DNA of 64,000 nt from Pseudoxanthomonas sp. SL93 (GTDB lineage: Bacteria > Pseudomonadota > Gammaproteobacteria > Xanthomonadales > Xanthomonadaceae): NCBI RefSeq assembly GCF_026625825.1, contig NZ_CP113065.1, forward strand, positions 310,001-374,000, written 5' to 3'. A program made the translations under genes and the position numbers. The number at the start of each line of letters is the position of its first letter. Within the stretch, counting starts at the first letter, position 1. Below are positions 7,169 through 15,254 of the stretch, piece by piece. Below the pieces are notes generated by a model. It was not told where the DNA came from. It did no database searches and saw only the letters and a program-made list of their open reading frames with translations.

Positions 7169-8662
7169 TCAGGCGGCCTCGTCGACGGTGGCGGGGGAGG
7201 TGGTGGCGGCCACGACCACGGAGGGCGCGGCCTGTCCCTTGAACGCCGATTGCAGGACCCGGCCGCCCATGTGCGCGGGCACGTCCATCTGCAGCGCTTT
7301 CAGCATGGTGGGCGCGAGGTCCAGCGTGGAGCAGCTGCCCAGGTCGACGCCCGGCGCGATGTCCGGGCCGGCCATGATCAGCAGGCCGGTACGGTCGTGG
7401 TGGCCCTGCTTCGGCGTGGGATCCTTTTCCGCGCACAGTTCGTCCATGCGGATGCGCTTGCCGGTGGTGGGGAACACGCACTCGGCGGCGCCGTCGATCG
7501 GGCGCGGCAGCTTCTGGCGGATGTTGATGCACAACGTATTGCCGGCCGAGGCGCACGCGAACAGCGCATGCTCCGGCGTGCCCACGTACGCTTGCTCCAG
7601 CGCCAGGGCGGCGGCCCGCTGCACCTGTGGGTCGTCGAATTCCAGGTTCCACTGCGGCGCCATCACCGAGTAGGCGCGGCATCGACCGGTGGCGCCGATC
7701 AGGTCCAGTACGCGATGGATGTCGCGCATGCGGACCACGCTGCGTCCACCGCGGAACTCCTCGGTGACATAAGGTTGCTGGGCCAGCGCCGAGGCCACCA
7801 CGATGGTGGTCTCGGCATCGGCCATGGCCATGATGCGGCCCAGCAGTTCATCTGCGACCCGGTAGCCGAAGCGGATGGCACCGCCGTACTTGCGCACTTC
7901 CTCCGCGTCCGGTTTTTCCAGGAACGGTGTCGGATCGGTGGCGCGCCAGTAACGGTGCTGGTAGTGCGCCACGTGATTGGTATGGAACGTGGCGAAGACG
8001 GGACGGTGCTTGCGCCACAGGCGCTCGAAGAAGTCGAAGTTGATCAGCGGCTGCATGCTGACCTTTTCCCATTCCTGCGCCGCACCGGTGGCGCGACGCG
8101 CGAAGAAGCCGGCGATGCGGGTGAGGGTGGCCACCCGCAGGCCGAGCGCCTTCAGCTTCAACACCAGTTCCACCTTGCCCATGCGACGGCGAACGTCGCC
8201 ACCCACCGGCATGTGCTCGCGGGTGTAGGTCAGGTTGAGTTCCTGGATGGGCTCCAGCGAGGCGGGGAAGGTCTGGTGGCCGGGCGAGAACGTGCCCGGC
8301 ACCCAGAAGCCCGTGACGTCCTGGCGCGGCGGCCACGACATGATCGAACCGAAGATGCCGACCGGCTTTCCCGCATCCGCGACGATGTCCCACAGGCGCG
8401 GCCCCTGCACGGTTTCCGGCGGCTGCTCCAGGAACTTCACGCCGTGCTCCGACACCTTGCGGCCGGTGTACACCGTGGTCCACGACACCCAGGGATCCAG
8501 GTCAGCACCCTCTTCTTCGGCGACGGGCGCGGCGCGTACGCCGCGCGCGATCAGCCTGGCGAAGTGGGGCAACTCGCCCTTGGCCAGCAGGGGATCGACC
8601 AGACGCCACGTGATCTCGTTCATCTCCACGAGGATGAGTTTTTTCACGGGGGCAGCATTCAT
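7169..8662 (-). CDS. Alkaline-phosphatase-superfamily (type I phosphodiesterase-like) protein
   Basis: This protein of about 497 residues has no signal peptide or transmembrane segment and is presumably cytosolic. KKLILVEMNEITWRLVDPLL resembles the first metal-binding strand of nucleotide pyrophosphatase/phosphodiesterases. WVSWTTVYTGRKVSEHG carries the threonine expected as nucleophile, FHTNHVAHYQHRYW and HHDRTGLLIMAGP carry His/Asp metal-ligand candidates, and LDLAPTMLKALQMDVP is the typical C-terminal strand. The family cleaves or transfers phosphoester groups under two metals. Being sandwiched between glycosyltransferase genes, it may act on a sugar nucleotide or a phosphate-containing EPS intermediate; this is inference. 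The ATG at 8662 was chosen, since a TTG at 8701 adds only a low-complexity stretch. Confidence 0.75.
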   Translation of the reverse strand: MNAAPVKKLILVEMNEITWRLVDPLLAKGELPHFARLIARGVRAAPVAEEEGADLDPWVSWTTVYTGRKVSEHGVKFLEQPPETVQGPRLWDIVADAGKPVGIFGSIMSWPPRQDVTGFWVPGTFSPGHQTFPASLEPIQELNLTYTREHMPVGGDVRRRMGKVELVLKLKALGLRVATLTRIAGFFARRATGAAQEWEKVSMQPLINFDFFERLWRKHRPVFATFHTNHVAHYQHRYWRATDPTPFLEKPDAEEVRKYGGAIRFGYRVADELLGRIMAMADAETTIVVASALAQQPYVTEEFRGGRSVVRMRDIHRVLDLIGATGRCRAYSVMAPQWNLEFDDPQVQRAAALALEQAYVGTPEHALFACASAGNTLCINIRQKLPRPIDGAAECVFPTTGKRIRMDELCAEKDPTPKQGHHDRTGLLIMAGPDIAPGVDLGSCSTLDLAPTMLKALQMDVPAHMGGRVLQSAFKGQAAPSVVVAATTSPATVDEAA

Positions 8663-8704
8663 GGAAGAAGGACTCGGTCTTGGGGGTGTCTGCAATAGCA
8701 AACG

Positions 8705-9901
8705 TCAAGCGGCGCGGTGATGGGACACGCTGCGCGCCACGTGACGTTGCCGTGTCTCTTCGAGGAAGCACGACAGCACTTCCACGGCTTGTGTGCGGTC
8801 GCGCGGGCCCGATGCCGGAGGCGCGGGCGGCGCGTCGAGCATGGCGCCGATCGCCTCGGCGAGGACGGCGGGCTGTTCCGGCGGCACCAGCCGGCTTGCA
8901 CCCAGCGCAGCGATTTCCGGAATGCCGCCGACGGCACTGGCCACGTAGGGCGTGCCGCATGCGGAGGCTTCCAGGAGCACATTGGGAATGCCTTCGGAAC
9001 GGCTGGGCAGCACGAACAGGTCCGCCGCCTGCAGCCAGGTCGGCAGGGTGTGGTGGGGCAGGCTGCCGTGGAAGACCACGCGCTCGGCGACATCCAGTGA
9101 TTCGGCCAGCCGCACCAGTGCCGCGCGCCGCTTGCCGTCGCCGATGAGGTGCAGCTGCCAGTCGCTGCGCTTGCCCTGCAGGATCCGGCCGGCCTGCAGC
9201 AGGATGTCCACGCCCTTCACGTCGAGCAGGTTGCCGATGAACAGCAGATGGCGGATCTGCGGATCCAGCCCCAGTTGCCGGCGCGCGTCGTCCCGTGGGC
9301 CGGGGTGGAACACCTGCTTGTCCACGCCGTCGATGATCACGCGCACGCTGTCTTCGGCCGCGCCCAACCCCACGACACGCCGCGCCAGTTCGGCCGACAC
9401 CGCGACCACGCCGTCCGCCTGCACCAGCGCCTGGCGCGTGCCGCCTTCCCGGGCGCCGAACTGGTCCAGCTGGCGCACATCGCTGCCATGCACCTGGATG
9501 ACGGCGGGCAGGCCATGCCGGTGCGCCAGCTGCACCGCCGCCCAGCCATCCGGATAGGTCCACGGGGAGAACACCAGGTCGGGCGCGAACTCTTCCACCG
9601 CGCGGTCGAAGGTCTTCTTCACCGATGCCTTGAAGAAATGCCCGTAGAAGCCACGCAGCAGCTTGGGCGTGTACCAGTAGCGGGGATGGTCGACGACGAT
9701 GCCCTCGTTGACCACGCGGCGCGGCGCCGGGATCCGCACGCCGCTGCGCTTGCCCTGCTGCCATTCGTCCACCCACAACGTCGGCGCGATCACCTGCAGT
9801 GCGTGCCGTTCGCTCAGCAGGCGGAACTGGTGCCGGTTGAACGACGCCCGATGCGGTTGCACGGGATTCGGGTAGAGGTTGGTGAGGGCGAGAATTCTCA
9901 T
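8705..9901 (-). CDS. Glycosyltransferase family 4
   Basis: This is a 398-residue GT-B glycosyltransferase. The N-terminal domain opens MRILALTNLYPNPVQPHRASF, a common start for GT4 enzymes of EPS loci. VIQVHGSDVR is a likely substrate loop. The donor domain has LLFIGNLLDVKGVDILLQA, LHLIGDGKRRAALVRL and the E-x7-E motif SRSEGIPNVLLEASACGTPYVAS. It contains no membrane segment and should act at the cytoplasmic face on the growing repeat unit. It is 43 bp from the next gene and 15 bp from the preceding one, consistent with one leftward operon. The sugar specificity cannot be read from the sequence. Confidence 0.93.
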   Translation of the reverse strand: MRILALTNLYPNPVQPHRASFNRHQFRLLSERHALQVIAPTLWVDEWQQGKRSGVRIPAPRRVVNEGIVVDHPRYWYTPKLLRGFYGHFFKASVKKTFDRAVEEFAPDLVFSPWTYPDGWAAVQLAHRHGLPAVIQVHGSDVRQLDQFGAREGGTRQALVQADGVVAVSAELARRVVGLGAAEDSVRVIIDGVDKQVFHPGPRDDARRQLGLDPQIRHLLFIGNLLDVKGVDILLQAGRILQGKRSDWQLHLIGDGKRRAALVRLAESLDVAERVVFHGSLPHHTLPTWLQAADLFVLPSRSEGIPNVLLEASACGTPYVASAVGGIPEIAALGASRLVPPEQPAVLAEAIGAMLDAPPAPPASGPRDRTQAVEVLSCFLEETRQRHVARSVSHHRAA

Positions 9902-9916
9902 GGTGCGCGCGAAGTC

Positions 9917-11092
9917 TCAGCGTGGCGTCAGTGCGGTGCGGTAGTGCGCGTCATAGCGGTCGGCCGTGCGTTCCAGCGAGTAGGACGCCATGACCGTGTC
10001 GCGGCCCGCCGCGGCGAGGTTGGCGGCCGCGGCCGGATCGTCCAGCAGGTGCGCCAGCAGGGCGGCCAGCCCCGCTTCGTCGCCGTTGTCGAAGAGCAGG
10101 CCGTTGTGCCCATGCCTGACCACCTGCGGGATGCCGCCAACGGAGGACGACACGACGGGCAGGCCCGCCGACCAGGCTTCGAGCAGCGCCAGCGGCAGGC
10201 CTTCGTGGCGGCTGCTCAAGGCGAACACGTCCATCGCCGCCAGGAAGTGTTCCGTCTGCGTCTGGTAGCCGGCAAAGCTGATGCGTCCAGCCAGGTCGAG
10301 CGTCTGCGCCAACGCTTCCAGGTGCGGGCGTTCCGGGCCATCCCCCACCAGCAGCAGGCGCGCTTGTGGCCAGGCTGCGGCGATGCGGGCGAAGCCGCGC
10401 AGCAGCAGATCCTGTCGTTTCACTTCGTTGAGCCGGCCTACCGTGCCGATGACCACGTCGCCGGGCGAAAACCCCAGCGATGCACGGACCGGGGTGCGCT
10501 GGCTGCGGTCGGCGAACAGCGCCGTGTCCACCCCGTTGTCCACCACGCTGACCTTGGTGGCTGGAACGGTATGCCAGCGGCGCACGGACCGGGCGATATC
10601 TTCGGAGACACAGCAGAACCGGTGCGACAGCCGTCCGGCACGCCGCCACCACAGACGGTTCTTCCACTGATCGGTCAGGCGGCTGGCGAGCGTGGCGTGG
10701 TCGCTGTGTTCGGTGTGCACGACGGCCATGCCGTCGCGCATACGGGCGGCGCGCCCCAGGTGCCACAGCGCGCCGATCTGATGGGTGTGCAGCACGTCCG
10801 GGCGCAACCGGTCGAACAGTCCCGCGGCACGCGCCGTGGCCTGGCTGCGATCGCCGGCCAGGTCGAGCGAATGGACGTCCGCACCCAGTGCGCGCGCGTC
10901 ATCGGCTAGGCGGCCGGGCTGGTCGATGCAGACCACGCTGATGCGGTCGCCGCGCTGCCGTCCATTGCGCGCCAGGGCCAGCACCAGCCGCTCCAGTCCA
11001 CCCAGGTCCAGCGACAGCACGCCATGGACCACATGGCGCGTTTCCGGCAATGACTCGGGGTGATCGGTGAGCGCGTGCATCCTCCTGGTCAT
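9917..11092 (-). CDS. Glycosyltransferase family 4 (XrtA-locus type)
   Basis: This is a 391-residue GT-B glycosyltransferase and the first gene of the leftward operon. VVHGVLSLDLGGLERLVLALA and VLHTHQIGALWHLGRAARM match, by memory, the second PEP-CTERM/EpsH1-associated sugar transferase group. The donor domain shows VVIGTVGRLNEVKRQDLLLRGF, LLLVGDGPERPHLEALA and SRHEGLPLALLEAWSAGLPVVSS with the conserved Glu pair. The ATG at 11092 follows GAAGG with 2 nt spacing; a second ATG (MHALTD) lies 12 nt inside. It is divergent from the beta-helix gene at 11339. Likely role: addition of one sugar of the EPS repeat. Confidence 0.93.
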   Translation of the reverse strand: MTRRMHALTDHPESLPETRHVVHGVLSLDLGGLERLVLALARNGRQRGDRISVVCIDQPGRLADDARALGADVHSLDLAGDRSQATARAAGLFDRLRPDVLHTHQIGALWHLGRAARMRDGMAVVHTEHSDHATLASRLTDQWKNRLWWRRAGRLSHRFCCVSEDIARSVRRWHTVPATKVSVVDNGVDTALFADRSQRTPVRASLGFSPGDVVIGTVGRLNEVKRQDLLLRGFARIAAAWPQARLLLVGDGPERPHLEALAQTLDLAGRISFAGYQTQTEHFLAAMDVFALSSRHEGLPLALLEAWSAGLPVVSSSVGGIPQVVRHGHNGLLFDNGDEAGLAALLAHLLDDPAAAANLAAAGRDTVMASYSLERTADRYDAHYRTALTPR

Positions 11093-11338
11093 GGCCTTCG
11101 TTCATCATCGGCGTGACGCTGCCGGGCGTGGACCCGGCAATCGACATCACGCACGATGGTTCGCTCCCCTGTGGTCGTCGCATCGTGTGGAACGCCACGG
11201 CACTTGGCCATGGTTCTCCTGTCATAGGGAAACAACGCGCTCCGCTGGCCAGACCGGCCAACGTGGGAAGACGCACGACCGGTTGCGGGCGCGTTCCGCG
11301 TTGGTACCCCGATACCTTGTCGAGAAGGGGATGCCCGA
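11093..11338. other. Divergent intergenic region (246 bp)
   Basis: It separates the leftward glycosyltransferase operon from the rightward beta-helix/PPTase genes, so promoters for both should lie here. I found no good sigma-70 pair and no sigma-54 box. A stretch CTGTCATAGGGAAA (11219-11232) resembles CCTGTTATAGGGGAAAA before the gene at 13779, but that similarity may just be a ribosome-binding-site resemblance. Confidence 0.4.
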
Positions 11339-12787
11339 GTGCCTGCCGCCGCGAACCGCGCCCTGCTGCCTGTCGGTGTGTTGCTTCTGCTGGCCGTGAT
11401 ACCGCCACTGCAGGCCAAGACCTACACCGTGGGTCCTTCGGGCCGGCAGTACACGCAGCTGGCCGACGTGTTCGCCGACAACGACCTGCAACCCGGCGAC
11501 GTGGTGGCGGTGGACGGGGGCGCGGAATACGAGGGCGGCATCGTGGTGGGCGACGACGACGGGGGCAGCGCCGAGGCGCCGGTGGTGATCCAGTGGCGGC
11601 GGGGCGTGGGCGCGACGCGTCCGGTGCTCAAGGGTGGCGAATACCACACCCTCAAGTTCGCCCAGTCCAACCATGTGGTGCTCGAGGGCTTCGAACTGAC
11701 CGGCGGCCCCAACAGCTGCCTCTTCAGCGAGGCGCACGACATCACCGTGCGTGACGTCATCATCCGCGACTGTCCGGGGCACGGCATCCTGGGGGCGGAC
11801 CGGTTGTCCGGCTCGTTCACGCTGGAGTACAGCGAGATCCGCAACAGCGGCGACGGCACCGGCCAGCATCCCATCTACATGCAGTCAGACGAATTGGCCT
11901 TCCCGGGCTCGGTGTTCCGCATGCGCTTCAACTACCTGCATGGCGGCCGCGGCGGCAACCTGGTGAAGGTGCGGCACGAGCGCAGCGAGATCCACTACAA
12001 CTGGCTGGAAGGTGCGGTCTACCAGGCGCTGGAGTTGATCGGCCCGGATTGCTGGGAACAGGAAAAGGGCTGGACGCCCGCCATGGCGCGCGAGGATGCG
12101 GACGTGGTGGGCAACGTCATCATCCAGTCCGGGCGCTGGCCCAACGCGATCCGCATCGGCGGCGACTTGAACGGTCGCAGCGAAGGGCGGGTCAGGCTGG
12201 TCAACAACACCATCCTGTTCGATCGTCCCGGACCGGCCAACGCGGTGATGGTGCAACTGGGGGCCGGTTCGCTCGAGATGCACAACAACGTCGTCTACCA
12301 GAGCGGTGGCGTGCCCACCCTCGTGTACGAAAACAACGACGTGGATGACACCCCGGAGCCCTGCGGTCCGCAGGAGCGCGCGCCCTGGAGCAAGGGGCGC
12401 CGCGTTTCGGGCAGTGGCAACTGGGTGCAGCGCGGTGCCGCCGCGCCACCGGAATGGAAGCAGACCGTCGTCGGTGAGACGCCAGGGCTTGCGGATATCG
12501 ACCAGCTCCTGCTGCGCCCCCGTCCCAATAGTCCGTTGGCGCGCCGCGGCGCAGCGCTGTTGGCGCCTGCGCCAGCCGCTGCATTCGAGCCACCCGCGCG
12601 CGAGCGGATCGAGCCGGGTGGTGAACAGCGGCGCGACGACGATCCGGCGTCGCCCGATATCGGTGCGTTCGCCGTGGGCGGCGATCCTGTCGCCCTGGCA
12701 TCGGTGCAGGCCGGCAAGGTGCGGAAATGGTCCGGCACCATACCCGCGCCACATGCCAGGCGCTGGTCCCCGCCCTCGCGGGATTGA
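11339..12787 (+). CDS. Secreted right-handed parallel beta-helix protein (copy 2)
   Basis: This 482-residue exported paralogue of the protein at 2764 has a signal peptide MPAAANRALLPVGVLLLLAV...LQA (26 residues), then KTYTVGPSGRQYTQLADVFAD. The helix region is strikingly similar to copy 1 (NHVVLEGFELTGGPNSCLF, RDVIIRDCPGHGILGADRL, HPIYMQSDELAFPGSVFRMR, RVRLVNNTILF), including conserved cysteines. The C-terminal linker is shorter, but the end again shows GKVRKW...RRWSPPS. The start is GTG at 11339, about 10 nt after AGGGG. It probably modifies or cleaves the EPS in the envelope, like alginate epimerases and lyases of the same fold; the activity is inferred. It is followed after 54 bp by the PPTase gene. 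Confidence 0.8.
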   Translation: MPAAANRALLPVGVLLLLAVIPPLQAKTYTVGPSGRQYTQLADVFADNDLQPGDVVAVDGGAEYEGGIVVGDDDGGSAEAPVVIQWRRGVGATRPVLKGGEYHTLKFAQSNHVVLEGFELTGGPNSCLFSEAHDITVRDVIIRDCPGHGILGADRLSGSFTLEYSEIRNSGDGTGQHPIYMQSDELAFPGSVFRMRFNYLHGGRGGNLVKVRHERSEIHYNWLEGAVYQALELIGPDCWEQEKGWTPAMAREDADVVGNVIIQSGRWPNAIRIGGDLNGRSEGRVRLVNNTILFDRPGPANAVMVQLGAGSLEMHNNVVYQSGGVPTLVYENNDVDDTPEPCGPQERAPWSKGRRVSGSGNWVQRGAAAPPEWKQTVVGETPGLADIDQLLLRPRPNSPLARRGAALLAPAPAAAFEPPARERIEPGGEQRRDDDPASPDIGAFAVGGDPVALASVQAGKVRKWSGTIPAPHARRWSPPSRD

Positions 12788-12841
12788 GCGCATGAAGATG
12801 ATCCTTGCGTCGCGTCCCGATCTCTGTCGCGCAGGCACCGC

Positions 12842-13594
12842 GTGAGTGCGCTGCCGCGCGGCATGTGCGCATCCTCGGCCACGACGGACGGTCTGCAGGA
12901 GGCGTTCGACGGCGCCTGGCGTTTGCCGCACGCGGCCGGCAGCGGCGTCGTGCTGGCGTTGGCCGATCTGGCGGACTGGCGTCCGTATCGGAACGATGCC
13001 GGCCGGTTGCTGAGCGAGGCGGAGCGCGCGCGCGTCGAGCGGAAGCGGCGCTCGATCGATCAGGAGGAACTCACCCTGACCTATGCGCTGCACCGCCTTT
13101 TCCTGGCGGCGATATGGAACGCGTCGCCCCATGACGTGGCGCTGGCGCGTGACGGCGCAGGTCGCCCTTGCCTGCAGGGCAGGGAGGGCTTTACCAGCCT
13201 CAGCCATGCGCCGGGGGCAGCCGCTTTTGCGTTTTCCGCGTCCGCTGCGGTCGGTGTCGATGTCGAGCCGCGTGCACGCGCGTCGGTGATGGATGAGCTT
13301 GCCAGCCAGGTGGCGCATCCGGCGGAGCACGCGGCACTGCCGTGCGGTACCGTGCGCAACGAGGAACTGCTGGCCCTATGGGTGCGCAAGGAGGCCTTCC
13401 TCAAAGCCGCCGGGGTCGGCCTGGCCTGCGAGATGAATACCTTCAGGGCACCGGCGGGCGAGGTGCTGGACACCGGATGGGCCGGAGCCGCCGTGCCGCA
13501 GCCGGTGAGGTTGTCGGCATGGGATCTGCATCCGCATTTCCACGTGGCACTGGCGTCAGCTCCCGGTCTGCCGGTCCACGCCCTGCGCCTTTGA
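12842..13594 (+). CDS. 4'-phosphopantetheinyl transferase, Sfp type
   Basis: This 250-residue enzyme transfers phosphopantetheine from CoA to a serine of carrier-protein domains, activating NRPS and PKS enzymes. Hallmarks are AVGVDVEPRAR (Mg-binding GVDxE, about residues 137-144) and the WVRKEAFLKAAGVGL helix (WxxKEAxxKA), with SLSHAPGAAAFAF before the first motif; together they are typical of the broad-specificity Sfp/Gsp class. It probably serves the four carrier domains encoded 4-17 kb downstream, which explains its presence in a polysaccharide locus. The start is GTG at 12842; an internal ATG about 21 nt later is possible. It lies 54 bp after the beta-helix gene in the same direction. Confidence 0.93.
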   Translation: MSALPRGMCASSATTDGLQEAFDGAWRLPHAAGSGVVLALADLADWRPYRNDAGRLLSEAERARVERKRRSIDQEELTLTYALHRLFLAAIWNASPHDVALARDGAGRPCLQGREGFTSLSHAPGAAAFAFSASAAVGVDVEPRARASVMDELASQVAHPAEHAALPCGTVRNEELLALWVRKEAFLKAAGVGLACEMNTFRAPAGEVLDTGWAGAAVPQPVRLSAWDLHPHFHVALASAPGLPVHALRL

Positions 13595-13778
13595 CCGCGC
13601 GCATATTCCTGCAGCGGACGCGAGTGGCCGCATTCCGCCGTGGCCGGATCGCTCCCCCGATGGCGTTCCAACTGATGAACGCGCAACAGGTGGCCATGGG
13701 CGCCTGCCGCGAGAAGACGCCGGCGGTGGTTGCGGGCCCTGCCGGGCAACGGGCGATGCCTGTTATAGGGGAAAACCG

Positions 13779-15176
13779 ATGAAGCACGTGCAGTCGAGCC
13801 GGAAGAACCGCGTGATGCGGATGATCTGGCTGCTTGAAGTCCTGGTGCTGATGCTCTGCGTGGCCGTTGCTGCCCACCTGCGATTCCTAGGCGATGCCGA
13901 GGGCCACGCGGTCTTCATCGAAACCGCACCGTTGCGCGCGCTGCTGGTGGCGCTGGTGATCACCGGCGCGATGGCCGCCTTCGGCCTGTACCAGTCGCAT
14001 GGCCGGCACAGCCGCGCGCACCTGCTGTTGCGGCTGTCGCTGTCGTTCTTCTTCGGTGGCATCGGCCTGCTGGTGGTGTTCTACGCGGTGCCGCAGACGT
14101 ACGTCGGCCGTGGCCCGTTGGCATTGACGCTGGGCCTCGGCTTCATCGCGCTGCTGTCGCTGCGCCTGATCATGCAGGACCTGCTGCATGTGGAAGCCCT
14201 GCGCCAGCGCGTGCTGGTCTTCGGTGCAGGCAACAACGCCAACCTCATCAACCGCCGCATGCGCCGCCAGGCGGACCGCAAGTCCTTCGTCATCGTCGGC
14301 TTCGTGCCCATCCCCGGCCAGCCGGTGGTGGTACGGGAGGAGGACCTGCTCGCCAACGACTGCGAGTCGCTGGCCACGCTGGTGGAAGAACTTGAAGTGG
14401 ACGAAGTGATCATCGCCCCCGATGAACGGCGTGGTGCGTTGCCGATGGAGGAGATGCTGAAGTGCGTGCAGTACGGCGTGTCGGTGGTGGATCTTTCGAC
14501 GTTCTTCGAACGTGAATCGGGCACCGTCCAGCTCAGCGTGGTGGATCCTTCCTGGCTGGTGTTTTCCGGTGGCTTCGACTATTCGATGCCGCGCCGCTTC
14601 AGCAAGCGCCTGTTCGACCTGAGCGCGGCACTGCTGTTGCTGGCACTCGCATGGCCACTGATGCTGCTGGTGGCGCTGGCGGTGTATCTGGAATCCGGCG
14701 GGCCCGTGCTCTACAAGCAGGTGCGTGTCGGTGAGCGTGGCCGGCATTTCGAACTGATCAAGTTCCGCAGCATGCGCCAGGACGCGGAGAAGGGTGGCGT
14801 GGCGATCTGGGCCAGCAAGGACGACGACCGTACCACGCGCGTGGGCAAGTTCATCCGCCTGACACGGCTTGACGAACTGCCGCAGCTGTTCGCCGTGATC
14901 CGCGGCAACATGAGCTTCGTCGGCCCGCGGCCGGAACGCCCGCACTTCGTCGACATGCTCAACGACCAGGTGCGTTACTACGGCGTGCGCCACAGCATCA
15001 AGCCGGGCCTGACCGGCTGGGCGCAGCTGCGCTATCCGTACGGTGCATCGGTGCAGGATGCCGAGGAAAAGCTGAAGTTCGACCTGTTCTACGTCAAGAA
15101 CCATGGGCTGGTGTTCGACATGATGATCCTGCTGCAGACGGTCGAGGTGGTGCTGTTCGGCCGCGGTGCGCGCTGA
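13779..15176 (+). CDS. Initiating phosphoglycosyltransferase (polyprenyl-phosphate sugar-1-P transferase, XrtA-locus type)
   Basis: This 465-residue membrane protein should start EPS repeat-unit synthesis by transferring a sugar-1-phosphate from a nucleotide sugar to undecaprenyl phosphate. Four or five N-terminal transmembrane helices (residues 12-125) precede a Rossmann-like CoA-binding domain (VLVFGAGNNANLINRRM). A further membrane helix (SAALLLLALAWPLMLLVALAV) and the C-terminal bacterial sugar transferase domain follow: YKQVRVGERGRHFELIKFRSM, the DE of RLTRLDELPQLF, MSFVGPRPERP and KPGLTGWAQLRYPYG. It resembles the EpsB/TIGR03013-type enzymes of XrtA/PEP-CTERM loci. The start has an AGGGGAAAACCG ribosome-binding site. 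The sugar (Glc, Gal or HexNAc) cannot be told. Confidence 0.93.
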   Translation: MKHVQSSRKNRVMRMIWLLEVLVLMLCVAVAAHLRFLGDAEGHAVFIETAPLRALLVALVITGAMAAFGLYQSHGRHSRAHLLLRLSLSFFFGGIGLLVVFYAVPQTYVGRGPLALTLGLGFIALLSLRLIMQDLLHVEALRQRVLVFGAGNNANLINRRMRRQADRKSFVIVGFVPIPGQPVVVREEDLLANDCESLATLVEELEVDEVIIAPDERRGALPMEEMLKCVQYGVSVVDLSTFFERESGTVQLSVVDPSWLVFSGGFDYSMPRRFSKRLFDLSAALLLLALAWPLMLLVALAVYLESGGPVLYKQVRVGERGRHFELIKFRSMRQDAEKGGVAIWASKDDDRTTRVGKFIRLTRLDELPQLFAVIRGNMSFVGPRPERPHFVDMLNDQVRYYGVRHSIKPGLTGWAQLRYPYGASVQDAEEKLKFDLFYVKNHGLVFDMMILLQTVEVVLFGRGAR

Positions 15177-15254
15177 CGTGCACTGCATCGTCGTAGCGTC
15201 TCCTGGGCAGAAGATGCCGTCCTGCGTGGCTGCCCTTAGCGCGGGAGTCGAGGC

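Noticed and set aside
11219..13777. Similar stretches CTGTCATAGGGAAA and CCTGTTATAGGGGAAAA as a shared promoter motif
   Set aside because: The second overlaps the Shine-Dalgarno of the gene at 13779 and would leave almost no leader. Two copies are too few, and no -35 elements match.
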